Made by a program: the position numbers and the translations under genes | Shown: piece by piece, positions 1 through 7,572 of the stretch | How positions within the stretch are numbered: the stretch's first letter is position 1 | Layout of the letters: each line of letters starts with the position of its first letter | The notes under the pieces: model-generated | What the model was told of the DNA's origin: nothing | Database searches by the model: none | What the model saw: the letters and a program-made list of their open reading frames with translations, nothing else | Assembly (NCBI RefSeq): GCF_000186865.1 | Contig: NW_008705566.1 | Location: 2,597,699 to 2,661,698 of the forward strand | Direction of reading: 5' to 3' | DNA length: 64,000 bases | DNA from: Aureococcus anophagefferens | Taxonomy: Eukaryota > Sar > Pelagophyceae > Pelagomonadales > Pelagomonadaceae

Positions 1-1
1 G

Positions 2-547
2 ACGCTGGAGCACGTGCTCTTCGACGCCGACGCGCCGGGCGCGCCCGAGCTCGTGCGCGCGGAGCGCGGCGGCGACGTCACGTACCACGGGCCGGGCCAG
101 CTCGTCGCGTACCCGATCCTCGACCTGAAGCGGCATCGGAAGGACTCGCACTGGTACCTCCGCGCGCTCGAGGAGACGGTCGTCCGCACCTGCGCGGCGC
201 TCGGGGCGACCGAGGCCGCGCGCTCCGCGGAGCACACGGGCGTCTGGCTCGCGGGCGCCAAGATCTCCGCCGTGGGCGTCGCGATGCGGAAGTGGGTCAC
301 GTACCACGGCATTTCGCTCAACCTCGCGCCGGACCTGTCGCACTACGACGCCATCGTCCCCTGCGGCCTCGACCCGCGGGTCGAGCCCGTCGGCGCCCTC
401 AACGCCCACCTCGGCCGGGACCTGACGCCCGCGGACGTCGCGCCCGTCTTCCTCGACGCGTTCATGGACGTCTTCGACGTCCAGCTCCAGGTCGACGCGG
501 ACACGCTCGCGAGCCTCTCGGCGCGGCGGCGGGGGGTGTTGGGGTAA
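2..547 (+). CDS. lipB: Octanoyl-[acyl carrier protein]:protein octanoyltransferase (LipB), 5' partial
   Basis: Moves the octanoyl group from acyl carrier protein to lipoyl-domain lysines, the first committed step of lipoate synthesis, in mitochondria or plastid. The frame is open from the window edge, so the N-terminus and any targeting peptide lie outside. Family signatures are clear: RGGDVTYHGPGQLVAYP at residues 22-38 of the fragment, the catalytic lysine in AGAKISAVGV (about residue 87) and the catalytic cysteine in IVPCGLDP (about residue 121). Both catalytic residues are present, so the enzyme should be active. It is convergent with the next gene, stops 29 bp apart. The family call is firm; the compartment is unknown. 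Confidence 0.96.
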   Translation, partial: TLEHVLFDADAPGAPELVRAERGGDVTYHGPGQLVAYPILDLKRHRKDSHWYLRALEETVVRTCAALGATEAARSAEHTGVWLAGAKISAVGVAMRKWVTYHGISLNLAPDLSHYDAIVPCGLDPRVEPVGALNAHLGRDLTPADVAPVFLDAFMDVFDVQLQVDADTLASLSARRRGVLG

Positions 548-576
548 GGTTTGAGGGCTACTGCACTGCTAGCCGA

Positions 577-2265
577 CTAAAAACACCACCAGTCTGGGCG
601 TTCGTTCCCGATCGGCCGGCGGTTGAGGATGAGCACCTCCGCGTCCGCGCCAGTTGGCCGGCTGGCAGCGTCCGGAAAGGCGAGGCAATTTGACGTCAAG
701 ATGTTGTCACGCAGCGTGACTTCGGCCTTGCCGGGCCAGAGAAATTCAGCCCTGCTTGCCTCTTTGCGGAGATCACCAGTCCAATGTTTGGTCATTCGCA
801 ATTTTGTGTAGTCCGTCCGGAAGGTCAGCGCGTGACCAAAATTGGAAGCGATGCTGGTGCGTCGCACTGTCAACTTGACGCTAGGCACATCGTTGACTTC
901 AGGCTTGTAGTGAGGGCGCGGCGGCTCGTCGTTCCGTTTGATTGGGAGGAATCTTTTGGCTGAGACTTCGATGGCCCCCGCGTCGCCCGGCACGTAAAAC
1001 GGGCACAGTTGCTCGCAATCATCGTAGAGGATGGAACCCGCGCTGCAGCCCGAGATGCAACAGTCCAAAACCACCACGCATTTCGCCTGCGGATCGACTT
1101 GGACGGCCGACGATTCGCAGCCGCGGAACGTGCAATTTGTCAGCACGGCCGTTGAGTCCTTGTGCACGCGGATCGCACTGCGCATCCGGAGCTCACACGC
1201 GTCGAGCCAGACGCCCGAGCCTTGCTCGGCGTCGATACTGGCGCCCTCATCGCCTCCCTCTCTAGCATCGATGGACAGATTCGCGAGCCGCACGTTCACG
1301 CGGCCTCGGAGTGCCAAAAAGATTAACGCTTCCTCACCCAGCACCGTCGCTGGACCGGCTCCGACGATCTGCACGCTTTTCTTGAAAATATATCCGTGGT
1401 CACCGTCCGCTGCATCGAACTCGTGCTGGCCGGGCGGCAGCGAGATGCAATCGCCGGACCGCGCCGCTACTATCGCATCGCCGAGCGTATCGTACCGAAG
1501 CGCGCCATCCGCGGCTTTCTGCTTCTTCCGCTGGGGCGAGGGCGCGACGACCAACGTGCGCCCCACGGCGTCCGGGTACGTTGGCGCGGCCTCCGCGCCG
1601 TCGTCCGCCGTCTCGCGGCTGGATGAAGCCCGCGCCTGCGACGCCTCCCTGAAGGCCTTCTCCGTTTCGAAGTCGATGCGTTCGCCGAGATCAGTCAATT
1701 GATGTTTCAACATGTACGTGTCTCGCTGAAATTCCTTCGTCCGTGCCAAGAGTTTGTCGCGCGTTTGCGTCAGCTCGCGCCGCTTCTTCACGAGCACGGC
1801 GATCGTCCGACCAAAGCCGCGGTCGTCGCGCACGTCCCGCGCCTCGTCGGCGAGGGCGACGCAGTTGCACTGCTCCGCGCATTCGAGGATCTCGCCGGCG
1901 TTGTCGCTCGTGAGCAGGGAGCAGAGCGTCTTCTCGCAGGCCGCGCGCAGTTCCTCGAAGTCGAGGCGGTTCGCGAGGTGCAGCAGCGCCATCGCGTTCT
2001 CGCCCGTGATTTGGTCCGCGTCCTTCGCGAAGGCGAACGCGATCGCGAACTCCACGTGCTCCGCGTCCGCCCAGCTAAGATCCAGCTCGCCGTCGGCGCC
2101 CTCTTTGAATCGATCCGGCCGCAGCGCCGCGAGTAAAACCGGCGACATGGCGCCGAGCGTCAGCGCGTGAGCGTGCACTTTTTTCCCACCGTTGCAGGTG
2201 ATCACGGTATCAGTGGGCAGCGCGCCGCTCGTCTGAAGTCGCCGCAGCGCGTCGAGGAACACCAT
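577..2265 (-). CDS. BTB/POZ domain protein with C-terminal right-handed beta-helix
   Basis: 562 aa. Residues about 15-115 read as a BTB/POZ fold (VITCNGGKKVHAHALTLGA, then FEELRAACEKTL), normally a dimerisation module and cullin-3 adaptor. Residues about 155-215 are charged and probably coiled coil. From about 250 to the end is a parallel beta-helix of the FBXO11/pectate-lyase type, opening with a typical strand (GDCISLPPGQHEF) and followed by degenerate repeats (LTNCTFRGCESSAVQVD). The role as a substrate receptor for ubiquitylation is inferred from architecture only. It is divergent from the WW gene across a 107-bp spacer that holds a large palindrome. GC is lower than in many neighbours. 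The ATG at 2265 is the first in frame. Confidence 0.75.
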   Translation of the reverse strand: MVFLDALRRLQTSGALPTDTVITCNGGKKVHAHALTLGAMSPVLLAALRPDRFKEGADGELDLSWADAEHVEFAIAFAFAKDADQITGENAMALLHLANRLDFEELRAACEKTLCSLLTSDNAGEILECAEQCNCVALADEARDVRDDRGFGRTIAVLVKKRRELTQTRDKLLARTKEFQRDTYMLKHQLTDLGERIDFETEKAFREASQARASSSRETADDGAEAAPTYPDAVGRTLVVAPSPQRKKQKAADGALRYDTLGDAIVAARSGDCISLPPGQHEFDAADGDHGYIFKKSVQIVGAGPATVLGEEALIFLALRGRVNVRLANLSIDAREGGDEGASIDAEQGSGVWLDACELRMRSAIRVHKDSTAVLTNCTFRGCESSAVQVDPQAKCVVVLDCCISGCSAGSILYDDCEQLCPFYVPGDAGAIEVSAKRFLPIKRNDEPPRPHYKPEVNDVPSVKLTVRRTSIASNFGHALTFRTDYTKLRMTKHWTGDLRKEASRAEFLWPGKAEVTLRDNILTSNCLAFPDAASRPTGADAEVLILNRRPIGNERPDWWCF

Positions 2266-2289
2266 TTTGTGTTCAAATTGGTCGGCTAT

Positions 2290-2355
2290 GGGCAGCCCAT
2301 GCTGTTCAATTGAGGCATCTTTGCCTTATTGAACATTGAGAGCATGGCGCTGCCC
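2290..2355. repeat. 66-bp interrupted palindrome in a shared divergent promoter
   Basis: Nested inverted repeats on one axis: GGGCAGC (2290-2296) with GCTGCCC (2349-2355), CATGCT (2298-2303) with AGCATG (2341-2346), GTTCAAT (2304-2310) with ATTGAAC (2328-2334), and AGGCA (2313-2317) with TGCCT (2322-2326). Together they can fold into one long imperfect hairpin. It fills most of the 107-bp spacer between two divergent start codons, so it may be a symmetric regulator-binding site or a small inverted-repeat element. Confidence 0.6.
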
Positions 2356-2372
2356 ATCCTGCGGACCCAGCC

Positions 2373-2843
2373 ATGACGATGTCGGCCGCAGCGAGGAAGC
2401 GACAGCAGGGCCGCATCGGCCGCGAGCCGGGCGCGTCGGTCATCGCCAAGGGCGGCTTCATCAGCGCGAGGTCGATCAAGGGCGAATACCGTTGCGACAA
2501 AGAGTCTTTGGTCCTCCTCGGCGGCAAGGACGGCAAGTACGAGCTTCGGTTGGGTGGGAAACTGTCGTCGTCGGGCACCTACTACTGCGAGCACAACGAG
2601 CACATCGACCTCGAGGTGTTGCTCGAGCCGGACGGCGGCGCGCGGCGGACCGCCGTCGTGAATCTCAGGCACAAGCAGTTCACGTGGGCCGAAAGAAGCG
2701 CGTCGGCCGCGACGCCAACCGCAGAGACCACACCAACAGCAACCGCCGAGGCGACGTGGACGCGGTACGTCGCGGAGAGCGGGCACGCGTACCTCTACTG
2801 CGCGGCGACGGGCGAGTCGCGCTGGGACGAGCCGCCCGCGTAG
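2373..2843 (+). CDS. Small WW-domain protein
   Basis: 156 aa. The last about 30 residues are a WW domain: WTRYVAESGHAYLYCAATGE followed by SRWDEPP, with both tryptophans and the terminal proline in place. Such domains bind proline-rich peptides. Residues about 25-105 form a beta-rich region (GKDGKYELRLGGKLSSSGTY) that I do not recognise, followed by a Thr/Ala-rich linker. No signal peptide is seen, so it is probably cytosolic or nuclear. There are two in-frame ATGs, at 2373 and 2379. It is divergent from the BTB gene and convergent (23 bp) with the lipid kinase. The WW call is good; the partner is unknown. Confidence 0.75.
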   Translation: MTMSAAARKRQQGRIGREPGASVIAKGGFISARSIKGEYRCDKESLVLLGGKDGKYELRLGGKLSSSGTYYCEHNEHIDLEVLLEPDGGARRTAVVNLRHKQFTWAERSASAATPTAETTPTATAEATWTRYVAESGHAYLYCAATGESRWDEPPA

Positions 2844-2866
2844 GATAGAGGTTTAGCCGCCTCTAC

Positions 2867-4231
2867 TCAGGCGGCGTCGGTCCCCGTGGGGCTCGCCTCC
2901 GCGGCGAAGACGGCAAGGCAGGCCTTGAAGGCCTCGGCCTGGACGGGCCCGTTCTGGACCTCCTCGCCGTCGATGCCCGCGCGGGACGTGTCGCCCGCGG
3001 CGGGCGTGAGGCGGAAGGCGGCGCACTTGACGACGTAGAAGGAGGGCTTGTGGACGTGGTCCGCGCTGTCGAGCTTGAGGAAGCCGTCGAGCAGGTCCAG
3101 CTTCGTGCCGCAGCCGCCCTTGCCCTTGGTGTAGACGAGCGAGATCGCGCCGTCGTCGAGCTGCGCGTCGGGCGCGATGGGCGTCGTCTCGTCGACGTGC
3201 GTCGTGTTGCAGGCCATGAGGAGGTGGAAGGTCTCGTCGTCGTCCTCCTTGGCCCAGCCCTCGGGCAGCGGCGCGTCGAGCGGCGGGAGCCGCGACGGCG
3301 CGAAGAGCGACGGCGCCTCGCGCGTCAGCTCCGGCGCCGCGGGCAGGTAGGCGAGCGTGCCCTTGTAGTCGCGCAGGCACGCGATGCGGTAGAGCGCCGC
3401 GAGCGTGAAGCGCAGGGGGCCGAGCCACCGCATGTTCTCGGAACCCAGATCGATGTCCGCGACGAGCCCCCACTCGAGCGCGAGGAAGCTGTAGAACGGC
3501 GGCTTGCCGCCGCCGAGGTCGTAGCGCGCGAGGTCCAGCGCCCGCGTGCTGCCGCGGCAGACGTTGAAGGCGACGTCGACGGCCGAGCCGATCGCGTCGC
3601 CGCCCGCGTGCGCGACGGACGCGTGGCACGCGTTGCCGCTGCCGCCCGGCGCGTGGGCGACGCGGATGGCCCGGAGCTTCGCCGCCGGGTCCTCCGTCGT
3701 CGCACAGCCGTCGACCAAACCCCGCACGACCTCGCTCATCGTGCCGTCGCCGCCGACGACGACGACGCCGGCGACGCCGGGCGCCGCCGCGGCGCCGAGC
3801 GCCTTGCACCGCTCGTAGCCCTCGCCCTGCGACTTTGTCACCAACACCTCGGCGGCCACGCCCGCCGCGGCGAGCACGGGCGCGACGTCGCGCTCGTAGA
3901 CCTTGGCGGCCGCGCCCGTGCCGCCGACGGGATTCACGATGACCAGGACCTTGTCCGGCCGCGCGGGGTAGCGCGCCGCGACGGCTTTGTTCACGCCCGC
4001 GGCGGCGGCCTCGCACTCGTCGCCGACCTTGACGCGCTTCGTCGCGAGGCGCCGCGCGCCGCCGCCGCGGGAGAAGAGGCCGGGCTTCGGGCGGCCGCAG
4101 CAGCGCACCTCGACGTACGGCGGCGCCGCCTTCGCGCCGAGGACGTCCGCGAGCTCGAAGGTCGTCGAGGCGAGCGAGAGCGAGACGCCGTCGCTCGCCA
4201 TGCAGCTCAGGAGCGGCGTGTCGTCGACCAT
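2867..4231 (-). CDS. Sphingosine / diacylglycerol kinase-like lipid kinase
   Basis: 454 aa. Expected to phosphorylate a sphingoid base or related lipid at a membrane surface. The kinase core starts at about residue 93 with VLVIVNPVGGTG (the glycine-rich NP-GG-G nucleotide loop) and has the signature VVVVGGDGTMSEVVRGL near 155. It continues with APGGSGNA and a C-terminal beta-sandwich ending in SRAGIDGEEV, the usual final strand of these kinases. The length and the roughly 90-residue N-terminal extension suit plant and stramenopile LCB kinases more than bacterial DagK. No transmembrane segment is seen. Substrate choice between sphingosine, ceramide and diacylglycerol cannot be read from the sequence. 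Confidence 0.88.
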   Translation of the reverse strand: MVDDTPLLSCMASDGVSLSLASTTFELADVLGAKAAPPYVEVRCCGRPKPGLFSRGGGARRLATKRVKVGDECEAAAAGVNKAVAARYPARPDKVLVIVNPVGGTGAAAKVYERDVAPVLAAAGVAAEVLVTKSQGEGYERCKALGAAAAPGVAGVVVVGGDGTMSEVVRGLVDGCATTEDPAAKLRAIRVAHAPGGSGNACHASVAHAGGDAIGSAVDVAFNVCRGSTRALDLARYDLGGGKPPFYSFLALEWGLVADIDLGSENMRWLGPLRFTLAALYRIACLRDYKGTLAYLPAAPELTREAPSLFAPSRLPPLDAPLPEGWAKEDDDETFHLLMACNTTHVDETTPIAPDAQLDDGAISLVYTKGKGGCGTKLDLLDGFLKLDSADHVHKPSFYVVKCAAFRLTPAAGDTSRAGIDGEEVQNGPVQAEAFKACLAVFAAEASPTGTDAA

Positions 4232-4293
4232 GAGCTAGCGGCAGCAGCTCGCGATCATAAGTAGCACGGAGAGCCCTGCAACAAAATCTTTTA

Positions 4294-4341
4294 ATGGTGC
4301 TTCCGTGTGGTTGCAGTTATCCGATTACGATGAGTCGATGA
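4294..4341 (+). promoter_or_regulatory. Upstream ORF overlapping the next start codon (ATGA)
   Basis: A 15-codon ORF starts at 4294 and stops at TGA 4339-4341, so its stop overlaps the ATG (4338) of the beta-helix gene in the arrangement ATGA. If the leader starts upstream of 4294, termination-reinitiation could tune translation of the large secreted protein. The transcript start is not visible. Confidence 0.3.
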
Positions 4342-6521
4342 GGCGCCTGGTCGCGCTGCCCCTGGCCCTGGCCGCGGGCCTCTTCGCCGCGCTGTCGCTC
4401 GTGAGAAGAACGCGACCACTCGCGCAAATCTCTCTAGCAACGACGAGCGCACACGTGCTCTACGTCTCGCCCGACGGCGCCGACGGCCCGTCGCGGGGCC
4501 AGAGCCGGGACGCGCCGCTCAAAAGCGTCACCTACGCGCGCGACCTGCTGCGGAGTCGCACGCCCGGCGCGAGCGCGACCGTCGTGCTCCTGCGGGGCAC
4601 GCACTACCTCGCGCCCGGGGAGCCCCTGTCGCTCGGGCCCGAGGACTCGAACACGCGCTTCGTCGGCGAAGGCGCGACGCTCAGCGCCGGGCGGTCCATC
4701 CCCGCGGCCTGCTTCGAGCGCGAGGGTACGAGCGACATCTGGGCCTGCAAGCTCGACGACGCGGGCGGCGGCGCGCCGCGCGTCGCGAGACTCGACGCGA
4801 GGACGTCGCTCCCCGCGCGCGCGCCGAACGAGGCCAAGGGCCGGCCCTACGAGTCCGGCTGGCTCTACGTGGACCAGGTCCTCGTCTCCGGCGGCGACTT
4901 CGCCGTCTTCACGGTGGACACGGCCGCGCCGGAGACGCCCGCCTTCTTGGAGGACGACGAGTGGGCGGGCGGCCGCGCGACGATGTTTCCGCGCGACTCC
5001 TGGCACAGCTACCAGGGCCTCATCCGCAACGCCGACGGCGCCTCCTACACGCAGAGCTCGAGGCAGCGCGTGCTCAACATGACCTGCCCCGTCGCGGGCG
5101 CGTGCGACGCCGACGACACGGAGGTCAAGGCGGGCTGCCGCTTCTACGTCTACGCGACGCCCGACGGCCTGAGCGAGGGCGAGTGGTACCTGGACGAGGC
5201 GCGGCGCACGCTGCGCGTCTGGCCGCCGCGCGCCTCCGCCACCTTCGACGTCGAGGTCGTGCTCCCGACGGCGGGCGCCGTCGTCGAGGTCTCGGGCGCG
5301 GACTTCGCCGAGGGCTCCCCCGCGACGCCCGCGACGTCCATCGTGTTGGAGTCGATAACCTTCGCCGACGCCTCCTACTGGCGCCACGGCTTCCAGAACG
5401 GCTTCTCCCAGCGGCCCGACGCGCTCGGCTTCCCGGACGACGCCGCGGTGCGCATCTCCGGCGGCCGGGACGTCGCGGTCAGGAACTGCACGTTCCGCGA
5501 GCTCGGCGGCGGCGGCGTCGCCGTGGGCAACGGCAGCGCGGGCGTGGCCATCGCCGGCAACGTCTTCGAGCGCCTGGGCCAGAGCGCGGTCATCTTCGTC
5601 GGCAACGCGACGTCGCAGGCGACGGACTCGGAGATTTTAGACAACCGGATGACGGACATCGGCACGATCCACGGCTCCGCCGGCGGCGTCGTGCTGAGCA
5701 GCGCGTCGCGCATCCGCGTCGCGCGCAACGACATCAGCAAGATCGCGCGCTGGGGCGTCCACGTGCGCCACTTCGCGCCGGAAACCGTCGGCGGGCCGTC
5801 GCTCGCGAACGTCGTCGAGCACAACCGCGTCGTCGAGACGGGCGAGACGACGGCGGCGCTCGGCGCCATCTCGACGACGGGCGTCTGGCACAACGCGGGG
5901 CTGACGAACTCCGTGATCCGCTACAACTGCGTCCGCGACACGATTGGCTTCGACAAGGGCAACGCGCGGCCAGACGAGACCTTCGGCATTTATTTGGACA
6001 ACGAGGCCTCGGGCTACGACGTCCACCACAACGTGATCCGCAACACGCAGGACGGCGGCTTCATGGTCCACTACGGCCACAACAACACGGTCTGGAACAA
6101 CGTCTTCGCGAACGCGTCGCTCTCGGGCTACGACACGACGGGCGGCGGCGTCTGGGCCGACGGCGACGCGGCCTACAACACGACGGGGAACACGTTCTGG
6201 CGCAACGTCCTCGTGGTCTACAACAACTCGGGCGAGATGCCGCCGCGGCTTCTGAAGGGCGAGATGTACGCGCCGTACTACTCGACCATCGACGACAACG
6301 TCTACTTCTCGCCGGACCTGGACCTCGCGGCCTGGAACTCGAGCGAGCTCACGCCCCTGGGCACCTGGGCCCAGTGGACGGCCGCGGGCTACGACGCGCG
6401 GTCCAAAGTCGCGGACCCCATGTTCCGCGACGTCGCGGAGGGCGACTTCTGCCTCCTGCCGGACTCGCCGGCCTTCGACCTCGGCTTCGACCCGATACCC
6501 TTCTCCGTCTGCCAGTGCTAA
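4338..6521 (+). CDS. Secreted or membrane-anchored right-handed beta-helix protein (A)
   Basis: 727 aa. An N-terminal hydrophobic stretch (LVALPLALAAGLFAALSLV) is a signal peptide or anchor. The chain then opens in the style of pectin-lyase-fold proteins (VLYVSPDGADGPSRGQSRDA, then PLKSVTYARDLL). The second half carries parallel beta-helix repeats rich in N ladders (VRNCTFRELGGGGVAVGNG; IAGNVFERLGQSAVIFVGN). Many NxT/S sequons fit secretion. A paralog lies at 36.8-39.1 kb with the same order and the same ending (DSPAFDLGFDPIP). Polysaccharide lyase or epimerase activity is possible, but no catalytic residues can be assigned. The ATG at 4338 was chosen because it places the hydrophobic segment at the N-terminus. 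Confidence 0.75.
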   Translation: MRRLVALPLALAAGLFAALSLVRRTRPLAQISLATTSAHVLYVSPDGADGPSRGQSRDAPLKSVTYARDLLRSRTPGASATVVLLRGTHYLAPGEPLSLGPEDSNTRFVGEGATLSAGRSIPAACFEREGTSDIWACKLDDAGGGAPRVARLDARTSLPARAPNEAKGRPYESGWLYVDQVLVSGGDFAVFTVDTAAPETPAFLEDDEWAGGRATMFPRDSWHSYQGLIRNADGASYTQSSRQRVLNMTCPVAGACDADDTEVKAGCRFYVYATPDGLSEGEWYLDEARRTLRVWPPRASATFDVEVVLPTAGAVVEVSGADFAEGSPATPATSIVLESITFADASYWRHGFQNGFSQRPDALGFPDDAAVRISGGRDVAVRNCTFRELGGGGVAVGNGSAGVAIAGNVFERLGQSAVIFVGNATSQATDSEILDNRMTDIGTIHGSAGGVVLSSASRIRVARNDISKIARWGVHVRHFAPETVGGPSLANVVEHNRVVETGETTAALGAISTTGVWHNAGLTNSVIRYNCVRDTIGFDKGNARPDETFGIYLDNEASGYDVHHNVIRNTQDGGFMVHYGHNNTVWNNVFANASLSGYDTTGGGVWADGDAAYNTTGNTFWRNVLVVYNNSGEMPPRLLKGEMYAPYYSTIDDNVYFSPDLDLAAWNSSELTPLGTWAQWTAAGYDARSKVADPMFRDVAEGDFCLLPDSPAFDLGFDPIPFSVCQC

Positions 6522-6547
6522 CACAGCTTTGGGGGGGTTTCGCCGCC

Positions 6548-7345
6548 TTACCCGTCGCCGTCCTCGCCGTCGGACGCGCAGTGGGGCCGCGCGGGCGTCC
6601 GCGAGCTGAGCGCGCGCAGCCCCCGGGACTCGCTCCCCGCGGACCGCGCGCGCGCGCGGGACGCCGTCGGCGACGAGTCCGTGTACCATTTCACACCAAA
6701 GTCCTGCGCCACGACGTTGAGCTTCTCCCAGGCGCATCGCCGCGCCCAGCGGAGCCACTCGCACGAGCAGTCGCGCGCGACGACGGCCGTGCGGCCGCAG
6801 GCGTGGCACTCGAGCACGAGCGCGGGCTCGTCGTCGGCCGTGGGCATGAGCGCGCCGCGGCGGCCGTAGCAGGCCCGGCACGTCTTGAGCCGCAGGAGCT
6901 CCGCGGCCGCCGCGGCCGCCGCGCGCCGCGCGGCCTCGAGGCGGTCGCGCGACAGCGGCCGCGCGCGCTCGTCGTGGACGTGCAGCCGGCCGTCGCCCTC
7001 GCCCCGGAGGACGCGCACGCCCAGCGACCGGAGCCGGCACTTGAGCAGCTTCCGCCAGGCCGTCGGCGTCGCGTGCGCCGCGCGGCAGACGTCGAGCGAC
7101 ACCGTCGCGGTGCCGCGGTCCGTCGCGCGGAACTTGATCGACACCTCGCGCGCGTTCGCGTCGCGGCAGCGCGCGCCGAGCGACGCGTAGGCGCGCGAGT
7201 CCGCGTCGACGCGCCAGAGCCGCCAGGCGGCGTGTTTGAGCAGAGCCGTTTCGTCGTCGAGCTTCGAGACGAGCGTGAGTCGTGCGAGCGCGCCCATGGG
7301 GAGGTAGGGTGCTATGACAGAGCAGAGCCAGGGCGAGAGGTCCAT
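6548..7345 (-). CDS. F-box-like protein with C-terminal cysteine pairs
   Basis: 265 aa from the ATG at 7345. It opens DLSPWLCSVIAPYLPMGALA, which resembles the first helices of an F-box, suggesting a link to SCF ubiquitin ligase. A middle part (residues about 55-150) is unrecognised. Near residue 165 there is CRACYGRRG and, about 20 residues on, ECHACGRTAV, then CSCEW: two CxxC pairs that could bind zinc. The tail is Arg/Ser-rich and low complexity. A longer reading from 7552 would add 69 residues made partly from a 48-bp tandem repeat and is less likely coding. It is convergent (26 bp) with the beta-helix gene. The function is unknown. Confidence 0.55.
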   Translation of the reverse strand: MDLSPWLCSVIAPYLPMGALARLTLVSKLDDETALLKHAAWRLWRVDADSRAYASLGARCRDANAREVSIKFRATDRGTATVSLDVCRAAHATPTAWRKLLKCRLRSLGVRVLRGEGDGRLHVHDERARPLSRDRLEAARRAAAAAAAELLRLKTCRACYGRRGALMPTADDEPALVLECHACGRTAVVARDCSCEWLRWARRCAWEKLNVVAQDFGVKWYTDSSPTASRARARSAGSESRGLRALSSRTPARPHCASDGEDGDG

Positions 7346-7472
7346 ATTTTCTAACTGGGAGCTGTCCAGACACGCGGACACGCTGGAACCTCCAACTGTG
7401 ACAATGGTGGCGCGGCTGTGGGCCACTGTGGCAAAGTTGAATTCAGCGAGCGCATCAGCGTCAGCTCGTCTT

Positions 7473-7568
7473 CCGCGCCGCTCGCGCTCTTCGGCGTCCA
7501 CCGCTGCTGCCTTCTCGTCGCCGCGCCGCTCGCGCTCTTCGTCGGCGTCCACCGCTGCCTTCTCGTCG
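7473..7568. repeat. 48-bp tandem repeat, two copies
   Basis: Copy 1 is 7473-7520 and copy 2 is 7521-7568, beginning CCGCGCCGCTCGCGCTCTTC in both. Internal 3-bp differences compensate so that both are 48 bp. The array ends 5 bp before the ATG of the FAD oxidoreductase at 7573 and lies in the shared divergent promoter region. Confidence 0.8.
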
Positions 7569-7572
7569 CGAC

